Assembly: GCF_000238775.2 (NCBI RefSeq)
Contig: NZ_AFEJ02000002.1
Location: 1,845,501-1,909,500, forward strand
Reading direction: 5' to 3'
DNA length: 64,000 nt
Source: Acaryochloris sp. CCMEE 5410
GTDB taxonomy: Bacteria > Cyanobacteriota > Cyanobacteriia > Thermosynechococcales > Thermosynechococcaceae
The notes beneath the pieces were generated by a model, which had not been told where the DNA came from, made no database searches, and saw nothing but the letters and a program-made list of their open reading frames with translations. Positions 1 through 9,531 of this stretch are shown piece by piece; within the stretch, counting starts at the first letter, position 1; each line of letters starts with the position of its first letter. The translations under genes were made by a program, and so were the position numbers.

Positions 1-2
1 CT

Positions 3-407
3 CTGAGCTATGACATTTCCAGGGCTAGTCAACTTAGAGCACTGCCGGGGGGCGAAGCGGTGTTTAAATCTCTAGAAGCAACTGACAAATCTACTCTATA
101 TGTTGTTTTGCAAGCTCCTGAGAAAATGACTACACCTCCCACCCCGTGGCAGCCCGTTATGGTCAGTGATACTACCTCTATTCCTTTAGCCAATAACCAA
201 GTATTCCTCAAAGGCCAGTATGAGAATTGGCAAGTCCGCTACAACTTAGAGACTTACTATATGCCGGAAGATCAAAGAGAGCGGATGAATGATCGGATTC
301 GGAAGGTGCAGTCGCAACAAGCATTTGTTGTCGATATCAAAGTAGACGATCAAGGTAATAGTGTTCCTGTTAGTCTGTGGATTAACCAACAAAACTACAA
401 GTTCTAG
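3..407 (+). CDS. GDYXXLXY family protein, C-terminal part (partial)
   Basis: The reading frame is open from the left edge and ends at a TAG at 405-407, so 134 residues are present and the start lies outside the window. The first residues, LSYDIS, look like the end of the GDYxxLxY signature that names this family of cyanobacterial and proteobacterial membrane-anchored proteins. The C-terminal half, with FLKGQYENWQVRYNLE and YYMPEDQRE, also fits the family. Family members usually have one N-terminal membrane helix and sit next to a DUF2157 membrane protein; both would be upstream and are not visible. The biochemical function of the family is unknown. An internal ATG at 60 would give a shorter product, but the family match upstream of it argues against that start. 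Confidence 0.72.
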   Translation: MSYDISRASQLRALPGGEAVFKSLEATDKSTLYVVLQAPEKMTTPPTPWQPVMVSDTTSIPLANNQVFLKGQYENWQVRYNLETYYMPEDQRERMNDRIRKVQSQQAFVVDIKVDDQGNSVPVSLWINQQNYKF

Positions 408-657
408 CACAGACCCGTTTGGGCTTTGCAGTAGTCTGAGAGTGCCCCACTAGATGTGGTGAAGAGCAGTATTATAGGATGGCTCCAAAATATCGCACTA
501 TAAGCTCTAGCTAGAATAGCCACGGTTGATTGAGCTGGCCTCACTGATGTACAGCTATGCGGTTCAAGGTTAGCCTTGGAGTCTTGATCTTGAACCTACT
601 ATAGAGACAGGCTTAACCGTATCGACTAGCCTTTGTTCAGGATTCCTCAGTTAAAAA

Positions 658-861
658 ATGATTGACATTCAGGTCAATGGAGAACGACAAACCTGCGCCC
701 CCAGCATGTTATTGCCAGAATTTCTGGTACAGTTAAACCTCAATCCTCGCCTCGTGGCGGTAGAATACAATGGCGAAATTCTGCATCGACAGTTTTGGGA
801 AACCACCCACTTGCAGATGGGAGATCGCTTAGAAATCGTAACGATTGTGGGCGGCGGCTAA
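658..861 (+). CDS. thiS: Sulfur carrier protein ThiS
   Basis: The 67-residue product has the ubiquitin-like beta-grasp pattern and ends in VGGG. The terminal Gly-Gly is the residue pair that is adenylated and thiocarboxylated to donate sulfur during synthesis of the thiazole part of thiamine. The N-terminus MIDIQVNGE and the LEIVTIVGGG ending are typical of ThiS. The length is normal for the family. The gene stands alone on the plus strand, 182 bp before hemH, with no other thiamine gene beside it. In many cyanobacteria thiS follows or is fused to other thiamine genes, so its partners are probably elsewhere. I see no TPP riboswitch upstream. Confidence 0.9.
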   Translation: MIDIQVNGERQTCAPSMLLPEFLVQLNLNPRLVAVEYNGEILHRQFWETTHLQMGDRLEIVTIVGGG

Positions 862-1043
862 GCAACCCTCAGCGCGATCTCAAGTCACGATTCTGAAGTT
901 CGATCATTGTCTTGGAGTCTTTCTAAACTAGTGTGTACCTGAGCTGCATAGCTCTATCAGAAATATTGGTCATTTGTCAATGCTTTACCCAGACAATGTT
1001 GTTAAAATAAGTAACAGAGTTTAACAAAGGCAATCATCAGGTT

Positions 1044-2207
1044 ATGGGCCGTGTCGGTGTTCTATTACTGAATCTAGGGGGACCAGAACAGCTAAAGGAT
1101 GTACGTCCTTTTTTGTATAACCTGTTTGCTGACCCAGAAATTTTACGGTTGCCATTTGCCTGGATGCAAAAGCCTTTTGCCGGGCTAATTTCAACCATGC
1201 GAGCCCGAACGTCTCGGGACAACTATCGGCAAATCGGAGGCGGATCCCCCCTACGACGGATCACAGAAGCCCAAGCCCACGCGCTCCAAGATGACTTACA
1301 GGCTAAGGGATGTGACGCCCAGGTGTATATCGGCATGCGTTACTGGCACCCTTTTACAGAAGAAGCCGTCAACCGCATCAAACAGGATGGCATTGAAGAG
1401 CTGGTCATCCTGCCCTTGTATCCTCAGTTTTCTATTAGTACCAGTGGTTCGAGTATCCGGTTATTGGAAAAGATCTGGTCTGAAGATCCAGCATTACAAA
1501 AAATCAAGTACACCGTTATTTCCTCTTGGCACAATCGCCCTGGCTATGTTCAAGTTATGGCTGACTTTTTGCGTCAAGAGCTGGATCAATTTGAGAATCC
1601 AGACCAAACGACCGTGTTTTTTAGTGCCCATGGTGTCCCTCTCAGCTATGTCACTGAATCGGGTGACCCCTATCAGCAAGAGATTGAAACCAGTACTCAG
1701 CTGATTATGGAAGCGTTAGAACGCCCTAATCCCCATATCTTGGCCTATCAAAGCCGAGTGGGACCGATGGAGTGGTTACGCCCCTACACCACGAATGTGA
1801 TTGCCCATTTAGGTCAGCAAGGGGTGAAAGATTTAGTGGTGGTCCCCATTAGCTTTATCTCAGAACATATCGAGACTCTCCAAGAAATCGATATGGAATA
1901 CCGGCATTTAGCCCTGGAATCTGGCATTGAAAATTTTCGTCGGATGCCAGCTGTCAACACCCATCCAGACTTTATTGATACCCTCAGTGAAATGGTGCTG
2001 GAATATCTAGACAAGCCTTCCCTTAGGTTCTCTCAAGTTTTTCGCCCCCAGAAAAAGATCAAGCTGTATCCTCAAGAGCGTTGGGAATGGGGGATGACCA
2101 CCACAGCAGAGCGCTGGAATGGTCGCTTTGCGATGGTCGGCTTTATTGCATTACTGGTTGAACTGATCAGCGGTTATGGCCCCCTGCATTTAGCGGGGCT
2201 ACTTTAA
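1044..2207 (+). CDS. hemH: Ferrochelatase with C-terminal chlorophyll-binding (Hlip-like) helix
   Basis: Inserts Fe2+ into protoporphyrin IX as the last step of haem synthesis. The 387-residue protein carries LLLNLGGPE near residues 7-15, the catalytic histidine in SAHGVP (His196) and the conserved SEHIETL stretch (Glu274). Residues 325-387 are the cyanobacterial extension: a linker followed by one membrane helix with ERWNGRFAM (356-364), the chlorophyll a/b-binding motif also found in Hlip proteins. Family knowledge links this tail to membrane attachment and pigment binding at the haem/chlorophyll branch point. The gene ends one base before the convergent regulator gene, so no separate terminator fits between them. 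Confidence 0.96.
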   Translation: MGRVGVLLLNLGGPEQLKDVRPFLYNLFADPEILRLPFAWMQKPFAGLISTMRARTSRDNYRQIGGGSPLRRITEAQAHALQDDLQAKGCDAQVYIGMRYWHPFTEEAVNRIKQDGIEELVILPLYPQFSISTSGSSIRLLEKIWSEDPALQKIKYTVISSWHNRPGYVQVMADFLRQELDQFENPDQTTVFFSAHGVPLSYVTESGDPYQQEIETSTQLIMEALERPNPHILAYQSRVGPMEWLRPYTTNVIAHLGQQGVKDLVVVPISFISEHIETLQEIDMEYRHLALESGIENFRRMPAVNTHPDFIDTLSEMVLEYLDKPSLRFSQVFRPQKKIKLYPQERWEWGMTTTAERWNGRFAMVGFIALLVELISGYGPLHLAGLL

Positions 2208-2208
2208 A

Positions 2209-4038
2209 CTATAGCTTTTTAGAAAGTTCAGCCTTCCAGAGTTTGTGCCAGTGGTTGCGGACAGCCCGGTTGGCATCGTACATGGTCGGGTATCGTGCTT
2301 GGATATTAAATTGGCACATCTGGGCGAAAATCTGAGTCGTCGCCTGATGAAGTTCGGCCAATTCTGGATCATTCCCTGGCGCTGATAGTTGTAAGGCTTG
2401 CAAAAAGATTTTGCCTACCACGTATTGGTCCGTTTCCGGTTTAAAGGTACCGTAGCTAATTTCTGGGGCTACGATATCTCCTTGATCCTGAAGCAGTTTT
2501 TGATATTGCGGATATTGAACACTCAGCTTACTGAGAATACGGGGAACAACACCATAGTCGATCAAGACCAGTTTTTTACCTTTCTCATTAGGCTGCAGAA
2601 AGCAATCAGGATGTGGATGACTATGGACCACATCAGCCTGATGCAGAATTTCAATAATCGTTAAGACTTCATCTGCAAACTTACAGGTCATGCGGGGATT
2701 TAAGGGAGCCTTGGAGGCCAATACTTTACTCAGCAGGGTCCCTTCAACATGTTCATGCACCACATACAGGACTTCACTATCCTGTAAAAAGCTGAGCACC
2801 GGAAGACATTGCACATGGGGAGCTAGCTGTTTCAAAGTCGTCATCTCAGCTAAAAACAGCTCTTGAACCGACTGCAAAACCTCTGAATTATTGGTGTCTA
2901 GTCGAAAGGTATGAACAATTCGCAGGGGAGTGTCCGGCTCTTGCAGATCTTGGGCAATGGCCGTTTGTCCGAAGGCATGCTTGCTAATCACCTCCACCAA
3001 GCGAAAGTGGTCATCCCAAAATGAGGGTTGAGGAGCCGCTGTAACAGTCGATTCTAATAACTGCTGTCGGGCAGCGACTGAGGCTTCACGGGTTTTGAGA
3101 TGACTTTGAATACGTGCCAGGGCAACGGGCAAATCAATGGGTTTCGTAATGTAATCATTGGCCCCTAGTTCTAGGGCTTCGACCACATTTTCGCTGGCAT
3201 CTTTGGCTGTTGCCATAATCACGGGCAGCTCTTCCTGGGAATAGGTCTGCCGAATACGTTTCAGAGTCTCGATACCCCCAATGCCGGGCATCATAATATC
3301 TAGCAAAACCAGCGTAATGTCAGTGGTAGCAATGCGCTCTAATGCCGCTTCACCACTGTCTGCTAAGACAACTTCATAACCTTTTCGCTGTAGACGCCGA
3401 CCTAACATATCCCGGTTCGCTTCGACATCATCCACTACTAGTAATGTCGGTGTCGCTGGTTCAGGGGCTGGCGTTGGAGCGGATGGCAGAGGTGTACCCG
3501 CAACGCGGGAAGTCGCCTCACTCTCTTCTGGAGATGGATCGGCTGGAGATGTTCTCGCAGTGGCAGTGACCAACTGCTCAGAACGGGGGGCATCGGGAGT
3601 CGCAACAGCGGTAGGGGCTGGCGTTGCGTTGGCCGCAACTTCTAAGGGTTGTGATGGCGCTGATGGTTCTTGAGTCTTTTGTAATAGGGTTTCAATTTTT
3701 TGCAACAGCCGCTTGAGATCAACAGGTTTAGTGTCGTAATCATCACACCCTGCCGCTAGGGCTTCTTCTCGATCACCCACCATTGCATGGGCCGTGAGAG
3801 CAATAATTGGAATCGTGGCGGTCTGGTCTCCAGCTTTGAGGGTTCTCGTCGCTTCCCAACCGTTCATGACGGGCAAGCTCATATCCATAAGGATGAGATC
3901 GGGTTGCTCGGTGAGAGCCTTCTTAACGCCTTCACCGCCATCAACTGCAATCACAACATCATATCCTCGGCGCTTCAAGCGACGTCCGAGCATGTCGCGG
4001 TTAAGTTCATTATCTTCAACTAAAAGAATCTTCGGCAT
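2209..4038 (-). CDS. Two-receiver response regulator with degenerate kinase-like C-terminus
   Basis: The 609-residue protein has two CheY-like receiver domains: residues 4-120, with phospho-acceptor Asp52 in LMDMSLP, and about 198-315, with Asp247 in LLDIMMP. They are joined by a Pro/Ala/Ser-rich linker (about 121-196). From about residue 345 the sequence follows a eukaryotic-type protein kinase fold (VVHEHVEGTLLSKVL, then IIEILHQADVVHSHPHPD and LVLIDYG). The HRD catalytic Asp is replaced within HSHPHPD and DFG reads DYG, so it is probably a pseudokinase or a very divergent kinase. No DNA-binding domain is present, so the output is likely protein-protein interaction. The partner kinase is unknown; the hybrid kinase at 5.98 kb is nearby but on the other strand. 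Confidence 0.85.
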   Translation of the reverse strand: MPKILLVEDNELNRDMLGRRLKRRGYDVVIAVDGGEGVKKALTEQPDLILMDMSLPVMNGWEATRTLKAGDQTATIPIIALTAHAMVGDREEALAAGCDDYDTKPVDLKRLLQKIETLLQKTQEPSAPSQPLEVAANATPAPTAVATPDAPRSEQLVTATARTSPADPSPEESEATSRVAGTPLPSAPTPAPEPATPTLLVVDDVEANRDMLGRRLQRKGYEVVLADSGEAALERIATTDITLVLLDIMMPGIGGIETLKRIRQTYSQEELPVIMATAKDASENVVEALELGANDYITKPIDLPVALARIQSHLKTREASVAARQQLLESTVTAAPQPSFWDDHFRLVEVISKHAFGQTAIAQDLQEPDTPLRIVHTFRLDTNNSEVLQSVQELFLAEMTTLKQLAPHVQCLPVLSFLQDSEVLYVVHEHVEGTLLSKVLASKAPLNPRMTCKFADEVLTIIEILHQADVVHSHPHPDCFLQPNEKGKKLVLIDYGVVPRILSKLSVQYPQYQKLLQDQGDIVAPEISYGTFKPETDQYVVGKIFLQALQLSAPGNDPELAELHQATTQIFAQMCQFNIQARYPTMYDANRAVRNHWHKLWKAELSKKL

Positions 4039-4086
4039 GTAATGATGGCCTCTCTCATCCCTGAGGTGTGTGAATCGCTGGCTAGA

Positions 4087-4539
4087 TTAACTGGCTTGAG
4101 GCTTCACCAGAATGGCATCACCTTCTACTTTAATGTCATAACTTTCTAGCGGTTCAGAGGCAGGTCCTTTAGCAACGGCTCCATCTGGTGTATAGGTGGA
4201 ACCATGGCAAGCACAGAAAATATCTTGAGAGTCCTGTTTCCAATCTACGGGGCAACCCTGATGGGTACACGTTGGATTGAGGGCATGGAGGGTATCAGCG
4301 TTCTTTGGATCTCTCACCACTAGAACTTTTTGGTTCCCTTGCAAGGTTTGCAGAATACGGCCATTTTTGTCTAAGTCTTGAGTCTGGCCCACCTTGATAA
4401 ACCCACCTGGGGCTGCTTCAGCTTTAGGCGCTGGGGTTGAAGAGGTTGAAGTCCGGTTCGTACAGGCCCCAATCACAACAGAGACGATTCCTGAAATCCA
4501 ACTTAAGGTCAACCATGACAAAACTTTTCGGCGGTTCAT
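4087..4539 (-). CDS. Small Rieske [2Fe-2S] lipoprotein
   Basis: The 150-residue protein has both Rieske boxes: CTHQGC (Cys91, His93, Cys96) and CACHGS (Cys109, Cys111, His112). By family rule Cys91/His93/Cys109/His112 bind the cluster and Cys96-Cys111 form the disulfide. The N-terminus MNRRKVLSW with a hydrophobic stretch ends in IGAC (Cys26), which looks like a lipobox, followed by a Ser/Thr/Pro linker. This suggests an exported, lipid-anchored electron carrier. It is not PetC: box 1 differs from CTHLGC, the protein is shorter, and there is no petA neighbour. It is transcribed away from the cytochrome peroxidase gene, with 418 bp between them. The electron partner is unknown. Confidence 0.88.
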   Translation of the reverse strand: MNRRKVLSWLTLSWISGIVSVVIGACTNRTSTSSTPAPKAEAAPGGFIKVGQTQDLDKNGRILQTLQGNQKVLVVRDPKNADTLHALNPTCTHQGCPVDWKQDSQDIFCACHGSTYTPDGAVAKGPASEPLESYDIKVEGDAILVKPQAS

Positions 4540-4957
4540 ACTGAAATCTTAGGGAACGAGATCCACAATAGTTTACTAGCTGATGGGAGTTTCCCTTGAA
4601 AAATAATAGGGAATAAGTACACACAGACTAAAATTAGTTTGCCCATATCAACGCGTTAAACTAAACTCCTAAAACATTTATATGTCGACCCTAAACGGCC
4701 AAAAATAGACGCTAAACCCCGTTAATAGCAGAATAGGTAATCGTTTTAAGTTTATTGCAAACAATTGACTTGCCTCTCATTAATTTCTATCATCACGATA
4801 TTTTTGTTTACAAATATATTGTTGAATAAGACCTGTATTTGGGCAAACTAAGGGTTGGAGACAGAGTAGAACTATGGTTCCCGAAAGTCTTCTTTAACTC
4901 TTATGTAAAAAATGCATCAACGTTCAGAGAAATGCTATCTCCAGGAGGGTCTTGGGC
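4540..4957. other. Divergent intergenic region between Rieske and cytochrome peroxidase genes
   Basis: The region is AT-rich with no convincing gene. It must hold the promoters of both divergent genes. I could not pick a reliable -10/-35 pair; TTGTTTACAAATATATTG near 4805 is only suggestive. No riboswitch or RNA gene was recognised. Confidence 0.5.
4943..4949 (+). promoter_or_regulatory. Strong ribosome-binding site that decides the cytochrome start
   Basis: AGGAGGG lies eight bases upstream of the GTG at 4958 but only two bases upstream of the in-frame TTG at 4952. The spacing favours the GTG start. Confidence 0.7.
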
Positions 4958-5977
4958 GTGAACAGACTGTTTAAAAAACGCCATCTAGTCTTGATTGTTT
5001 TGTTCGCAGTTGCCTCGCTACTGTCATTGCAACTGGCCCGGATGACGGAGCAACCTGTGATTGCAAAACTAGGACCCCCCATTACCGCAGCTGGAGATGA
5101 GCCGATTGAGCCAATTCCGATGCAGGTTTCTCTAAATATGGAGAAAGTGGTTCTGGGCAAACAGCTATTTCATGATCCCAAACTCTCTAAGACCAATGAT
5201 ATTTCTTGTGCCAGCTGCCATGACTTATCCATGGGTGGCACGGATCGCCTCCCCGTCTCCATTGGCGTTAATGGTAATGAAGGTTTTATCAACTCACCCA
5301 CCGTTCTTAATAACAGCTTGCACTTTAAGCAATTTTGGGATGGTCGAGCTTCAAGTCTAGAAGAACAAATTGAGGGTCCGGTTCATGCGGACCACGAAAT
5401 GGGATCCAGTTGGCCAGAAATTATTGGCAAGCTCAAGCAGTCACCTGAATATGTGAGTGCATTTAACGAACTCTATGAGAGTGATATTTCCGCCGACCAT
5501 ATCAAAGATGCGATCGCAACCTTCGAGCGCTCCCTCTACACCCCTAACTCAAAATTTGACCAATTTCTCCGAGGCAATGCCGACGCCTTAACCAAAGACG
5601 AGAAAGAAGGCTATCGACGATTCAAAGGGTATGGCTGTGTGGCCTGTCACCAAGGCGTGCTGCTAGGGGGCAATATGTACCAAAAATTTGGTGTCTTTGG
5701 CGACTACATCAAAGATCGTGGCAATGAAACCAAAGCCGATCTGGGACGATACAACGTCACGGGCAAAGACGATGACCGCTACATGTTTAAGGTGCCGAGC
5801 TTACGCAATATCGCTTTGACAGCCCCGTACTTTCATGATGGGTCTGCAAAAACCCTCGATGAAGCCGTCAAAATCATGGTCAAATATCAACTCGGCCGCG
5901 ACGCCACCCAAGAGGATGTTGACTTGATGATCAAATTCCTAAATACCCTCAACGGTGAGATTAAAGAGGTCGCCTAA
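4958..5977 (+). CDS. Dihaem cytochrome c peroxidase family protein
   Basis: The protein has about 339 residues from the GTG start. It has a signal-anchor helix (LVLIVLFAVASLLSLQLA) and two CxxCH haem sites: CASCH in the N-terminal domain and CVACH in the C-terminal domain. This is the layout of bacterial CcpA/MauG-type peroxidases. Family landmarks such as KLSKTNDISCASCHDL, RTPNGK-like DGRASSLEEQ and YFHDGSAKTLDEAV are visible. The likely role is reduction of H2O2 with electrons from small c-type cytochromes in the periplasm or thylakoid lumen; MauG-type oxidation chemistry cannot be excluded. Its stop TAA shares a base with the ATG of the downstream histidine kinase (TAATG), so the two are co-translated. 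Confidence 0.9.
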   Translation: MNRLFKKRHLVLIVLFAVASLLSLQLARMTEQPVIAKLGPPITAAGDEPIEPIPMQVSLNMEKVVLGKQLFHDPKLSKTNDISCASCHDLSMGGTDRLPVSIGVNGNEGFINSPTVLNNSLHFKQFWDGRASSLEEQIEGPVHADHEMGSSWPEIIGKLKQSPEYVSAFNELYESDISADHIKDAIATFERSLYTPNSKFDQFLRGNADALTKDEKEGYRRFKGYGCVACHQGVLLGGNMYQKFGVFGDYIKDRGNETKADLGRYNVTGKDDDRYMFKVPSLRNIALTAPYFHDGSAKTLDEAVKIMVKYQLGRDATQEDVDLMIKFLNTLNGEIKEVA

Positions 5978-8757
5978 TGCAGAAACAAAAACTACTTGGC
6001 CTCCTCGGGGCTTCCGGAGCACTTCTCTTATTTGGCGGTCTCGTCACCAAAAGTTTATCGGTTGATAATCAACAGCATCAAGACTATCGGACCTTAATGG
6101 CTCAACAGTTGGATAAAGATGCCACGGTGAACCAAAACGTGCTCAAGGCCCGCTATGCCCTCCTCACCTCCTACGATCCGTTGGTACGGGCCATGTCAGA
6201 ACAACTGGCCTTGCAGAAGGATCTGAAACAGATGCCGGATTTTGTCGGCAACTCTCAAGCGATCACCGCTCAACTCAACGATAACGGTCAGATTTTTACC
6301 CAGAAAGAAGAACTGGTTGAGTCCTTCAAATCCAAGAATGCAATTCTTAAAAACTCCTTGACCTACTTACCTGAGCTGGTCAAGGAAATTCGCAAGGGCT
6401 CTGCTGGTCTATCGGGGAGCGATGCACTGCAGGTGGAAAGTCTGCTGGATAACGTCTTGTTGTACAGTCTGTCTTCAGATGAAGATCTCGTCTCTCAGAT
6501 TAAATCCCAACTTGCCCAACTAGAAGCCAAAAAGTCTTCCCAAAGTATCCAACTTGCGGTTGCCCATACTCGGATGATTCTGGAGTATAAGCCTCAGGTA
6601 GATACCATCACCCGTGATATTCTCAAGCTGCCGACAGCCCAAGCCATCAGCACCTTAGAATCGGCTTATACCAGTCAATATGTTGGTGCGACCCAAACTG
6701 CAGATCTGTTTCGACTCCTCAGCTTTGGCTGCCTGCTTGTTCTGGTGAGTGGCGGTGCCTATTGGGTCATTCAGCAACAACGCCGTTCCAATGAGCGAGT
6801 ATCCGGTATTCTCAGCAGTTTGACGGATGCATTTGTCGCCCTCAATCCCCAGTGGCAAATTACCTATATCAACGAGAAAGCTGCCGAGATCCTGCAAGCA
6901 GATCCTGTACAGTTGCTCAATCAAGATTTCTGGCAGAGCTTTCCAGATATTCTGGGAGCCGACCATCTGAATGAGTATCGACAAGCCCTGAAAGAGAAGC
7001 AAAAGACCTCCTTTGAGGTGTTTTATCCCGCTAGCAATATGTGGTTGGAAATCAGGGTCTATCCAAGCGTGGACGGTCTATCCTTGTTCCTCCAGGATGT
7101 GACGATCCGTAAGGAAGCTGAAGACAGCTTGAAACAAATGAACCAAGAGCTGGAAACTCGGGTCAAAGCCCGTACCGCGCAGCTCGCCTCCAGCATGGAA
7201 GCTGCCGAAGAGGCACGGGAGAAAGCGGAAGAGGCCAATAAGAGTAAGAGTGAATTCCTGGCCAATATGAGCCACGAATTACGCACGCCCCTCAACGCCA
7301 TTATTGGTTACAGCGAAATGCTGGAAGAGGATGCCGAAGATATGGGGCAAGATGATTTTGTCCCCGATTTACAGAAAATTTCTGGGTCGGCGAAGCATCT
7401 GTTGGAACTGATTAACGCGGTGCTAGATCTGTCCAAGGTTGAAGCCGGACGGATGGAACTCTATCTAGAGTCCTTTGCGATCGCACCGATGGTCCGCACC
7501 ATTGCCGCCACCTTGCAACCCATTGCTGAAAAGCAAAGCAACACCGTTTCTCTCCATTGTCCGGAGAATATCGGAACACTGTACGCGGACCAAACCAAAG
7601 TTCGTCAGAGTTTGTACAACTTACTCAGCAATGCCTGTAAGTTCACAGAATCCGGTGACATTAGCCTCACGGTTTCTGAAGATGCAGGTGAAGAGGTTGT
7701 CTTTAGCATCAAAGACACCGGTATTGGCATGACCCCAGAACAACTGGAAAAAGTGTTCAAAGCCTTTACCCAAGCAGATGCGTCTACCACCCGTAAATAT
7801 GGAGGAACCGGCCTGGGCCTCACCATCACCAAGCAGTTTATTGAGATGATGGGCGGTCATATTTCAGTGACCAGCCAATACGGCTACGGCACCGAGTTTA
7901 CGATCCATCTTCCTCGCCAAGTGGAATCAGAATCGAAAGCATCGGCTCCCGCTCAATCTGTCCCCGCCGAACCTAGTAAAATTTCCTTGCCCACAACGGC
8001 TAAAGGACAGCCGGGTGGCACAGTACTGGTGATTGACGATGACGAGTATGCCCGAGATTTAATGCAACGGTTTTTAACGGATGCTGGGTATGATGCTGTG
8101 GCATCGTCTTCGGGGGTAGAGGGGCTACAACTCGCTGAAGACCTGATGCCGGACATGATCATTTTGGATGTTCTGATGCCAGAGCTAGACGGCTGGTCCG
8201 TCCTCCAGAATCTCAAGGGCAATGCCAAGGTAGCAGATATTCCCGTCATTATGATGACGATGGTAGATGCCGAAAAAGTCGGTTTCTCCTTGGGCGCTAC
8301 TGACTTCCTGACCAAACCCTTACAGCGGGATCGACTGCTGGAACTGTTGGATAAGTATGTCACCACCGCCGATCGCAACTGGATGTTAGTGATTGAAGAT
8401 GATCTGCCTTCACAAGAAATGCTAGGTCGCCTACTAGAGCGGGAAGATTGGCCCTACAAAACAGCGGGCAATGGCAAACAAGCCCTTGAAGTCCTTGGTA
8501 CCCATGGCGTCCCAGACTTAATCTTCCTGGATCTAATGATGCCAGAGATGGATGGATTTGAGTTCCTCAAGGTGCTACGGCAAAATCCAGAATGGCAAAA
8601 TATCCCTGTAATTGTGGTTTCAGCGAAAGACCTGACGGCTAGTGAACGGCTGGAGTTGGGCGATACAGTCCAAAGCATTCACCAAAAAGGCCAGCTCGAT
8701 CGAGAAGAATTGCTGGAAGAAGTCCAAGACTTTATTGAGATTACAGCGGGTCATTAA
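5977..8757 (+). CDS. Hybrid sensor histidine kinase with extracellular helical sensor, PAS and two receivers
   Basis: The protein has 926 residues. Order: membrane helix 7-25; a roughly 210-residue, helix-rich extracytoplasmic region resembling the DAHL double all-helical sensor fold; a second membrane helix near 243-265; a PAS domain near 272-380; a coiled coil; HisKA with His433 in [10 protein letters not shown]; HATPase_c to about 650 with DTGIGM and GGTGLGL; then receiver 1 with Asp731 (ILDVLMP) and receiver 2 with Asp852 (FLDLMMP). The start codon overlaps the cytochrome peroxidase stop by one base. The sensor may therefore report on the same periplasmic condition, such as peroxide or redox state; that is an inference. 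No DNA-binding output is present. A strong terminator follows at 8792. Confidence 0.93.
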   Translation: MQKQKLLGLLGASGALLLFGGLVTKSLSVDNQQHQDYRTLMAQQLDKDATVNQNVLKARYALLTSYDPLVRAMSEQLALQKDLKQMPDFVGNSQAITAQLNDNGQIFTQKEELVESFKSKNAILKNSLTYLPELVKEIRKGSAGLSGSDALQVESLLDNVLLYSLSSDEDLVSQIKSQLAQLEAKKSSQSIQLAVAHTRMILEYKPQVDTITRDILKLPTAQAISTLESAYTSQYVGATQTADLFRLLSFGCLLVLVSGGAYWVIQQQRRSNERVSGILSSLTDAFVALNPQWQITYINEKAAEILQADPVQLLNQDFWQSFPDILGADHLNEYRQALKEKQKTSFEVFYPASNMWLEIRVYPSVDGLSLFLQDVTIRKEAEDSLKQMNQELETRVKARTAQLASSMEAAEEAREKAEEANKSKSEFLANMSHELRTPLNAIIGYSEMLEEDAEDMGQDDFVPDLQKISGSAKHLLELINAVLDLSKVEAGRMELYLESFAIAPMVRTIAATLQPIAEKQSNTVSLHCPENIGTLYADQTKVRQSLYNLLSNACKFTESGDISLTVSEDAGEEVVFSIKDTGIGMTPEQLEKVFKAFTQADASTTRKYGGTGLGLTITKQFIEMMGGHISVTSQYGYGTEFTIHLPRQVESESKASAPAQSVPAEPSKISLPTTAKGQPGGTVLVIDDDEYARDLMQRFLTDAGYDAVASSSGVEGLQLAEDLMPDMIILDVLMPELDGWSVLQNLKGNAKVADIPVIMMTMVDAEKVGFSLGATDFLTKPLQRDRLLELLDKYVTTADRNWMLVIEDDLPSQEMLGRLLEREDWPYKTAGNGKQALEVLGTHGVPDLIFLDLMMPEMDGFEFLKVLRQNPEWQNIPVIVVSAKDLTASERLELGDTVQSIHQKGQLDREELLEEVQDFIEITAGH

Positions 8758-8791
8758 ATCGAGACCCAGAAAATTCAACAGCGCCTAATCC

Positions 8792-8835
8792 CAGCAACCA
8801 GAGCATTCAATCGCTCTGGTTGCTGTTGTTATTTT
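8792..8835 (+). terminator. Rho-independent terminator after the hybrid kinase
   Basis: A perfect 13-bp stem (CAGCAACCAGAGC, 8792-8804, with its complement at 8813-8825) has an 8-base loop and a T-rich tail, 35 bases after the kinase stop codon. It closes the cytochrome peroxidase-kinase operon. Confidence 0.85.
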
Positions 8836-9033
8836 CTGCTCGCAGCTCATCACCTTAGAGATGAGGCGTGTCTAAGGTCTATCATCATCCACTCCTATGC
8901 CTACAACCATCAGTCACCTTGCCTTCATTGGTTAAAAAGGAGTCTGGCATAGATCCAAATATGGGCAAACTGGCGTATATCTTATCAGTCGGCGTTCGCG
9001 CCACTCAGCTTCGTCCAATATTGGGAATAAGGC

Positions 9034-9531
9034 ATGAAATTCAACTGTCGGCCAGTCGGAATAGAGTTTCTGGACAATGCCCCCGTTCAATTCGTGAATC
9101 AGGTGGAACTCGCTGCATCACCGGCCCAAGTGTTTGAGATCTTTGAGAACGCCGAGGCTTGGCCCCAATGGTACAAAGAGATTGTCAATGTGGAATGGCA
9201 TGACCTCCCCCCCTATGGAGTGGGCACTACACGCACTGTCAAACTGACTTCAGTCACTGCAGAAGAATATTTCTTTGTCTGGGAGCAGAACCAGCGTTTG
9301 GCATTCTACTTTACGGGTATGAGCCTCCCTCTAGCAAAGGCTTTGGTTGAAGAATATCGACTCATTCCTTTGGGTGAACATCGAAGTCAGTTTACCTATA
9401 AAGTTAGCTTAGAGCCTTCGTTTTGGCTCCGTTTGGGAGGTCCATTTATTCTCAAGGTCTATGCAAAGATGTTTGAGCAAGCAACAGCCGATTTGGCTGA
9501 GTATATTCGGAGCCAATCTGTGATCTCTTGA
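9034..9531 (+). CDS. SRPBCC (START-like) family protein
   Basis: The 165-residue product has the usual polyketide-cyclase/SRPBCC opening: a beta strand, then ASPAQVFEIFENAEAWPQWYKEI, followed by the alternating strands of a helix-grip fold and a long C-terminal helix ending AEYIRSQ. Such proteins bind hydrophobic ligands or act as small-molecule cyclases; nothing here identifies the ligand. Its TGA stop overlaps the ATG of the next gene (TGATG), so it is co-translated with the ChrR-like protein. The start is the ATG at 9034. Alternative starts further upstream have no family support. Confidence 0.8.
   Translation: MKFNCRPVGIEFLDNAPVQFVNQVELAASPAQVFEIFENAEAWPQWYKEIVNVEWHDLPPYGVGTTRTVKLTSVTAEEYFFVWEQNQRLAFYFTGMSLPLAKALVEEYRLIPLGEHRSQFTYKVSLEPSFWLRLGGPFILKVYAKMFEQATADLAEYIRSQSVIS

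Noticed and set aside
407-657. Possible TPP riboswitch before thiS (CTGAGAG near 437)
   Set aside because: The rest of the TPP aptamer (ACCTGATCTGG-type element and paired stems) is not present.
8868-9137. 89-codon frame upstream of and into the SRPBCC gene
   Set aside because: Overlaps a clear gene in another frame and has low-complexity, non-protein-like composition.
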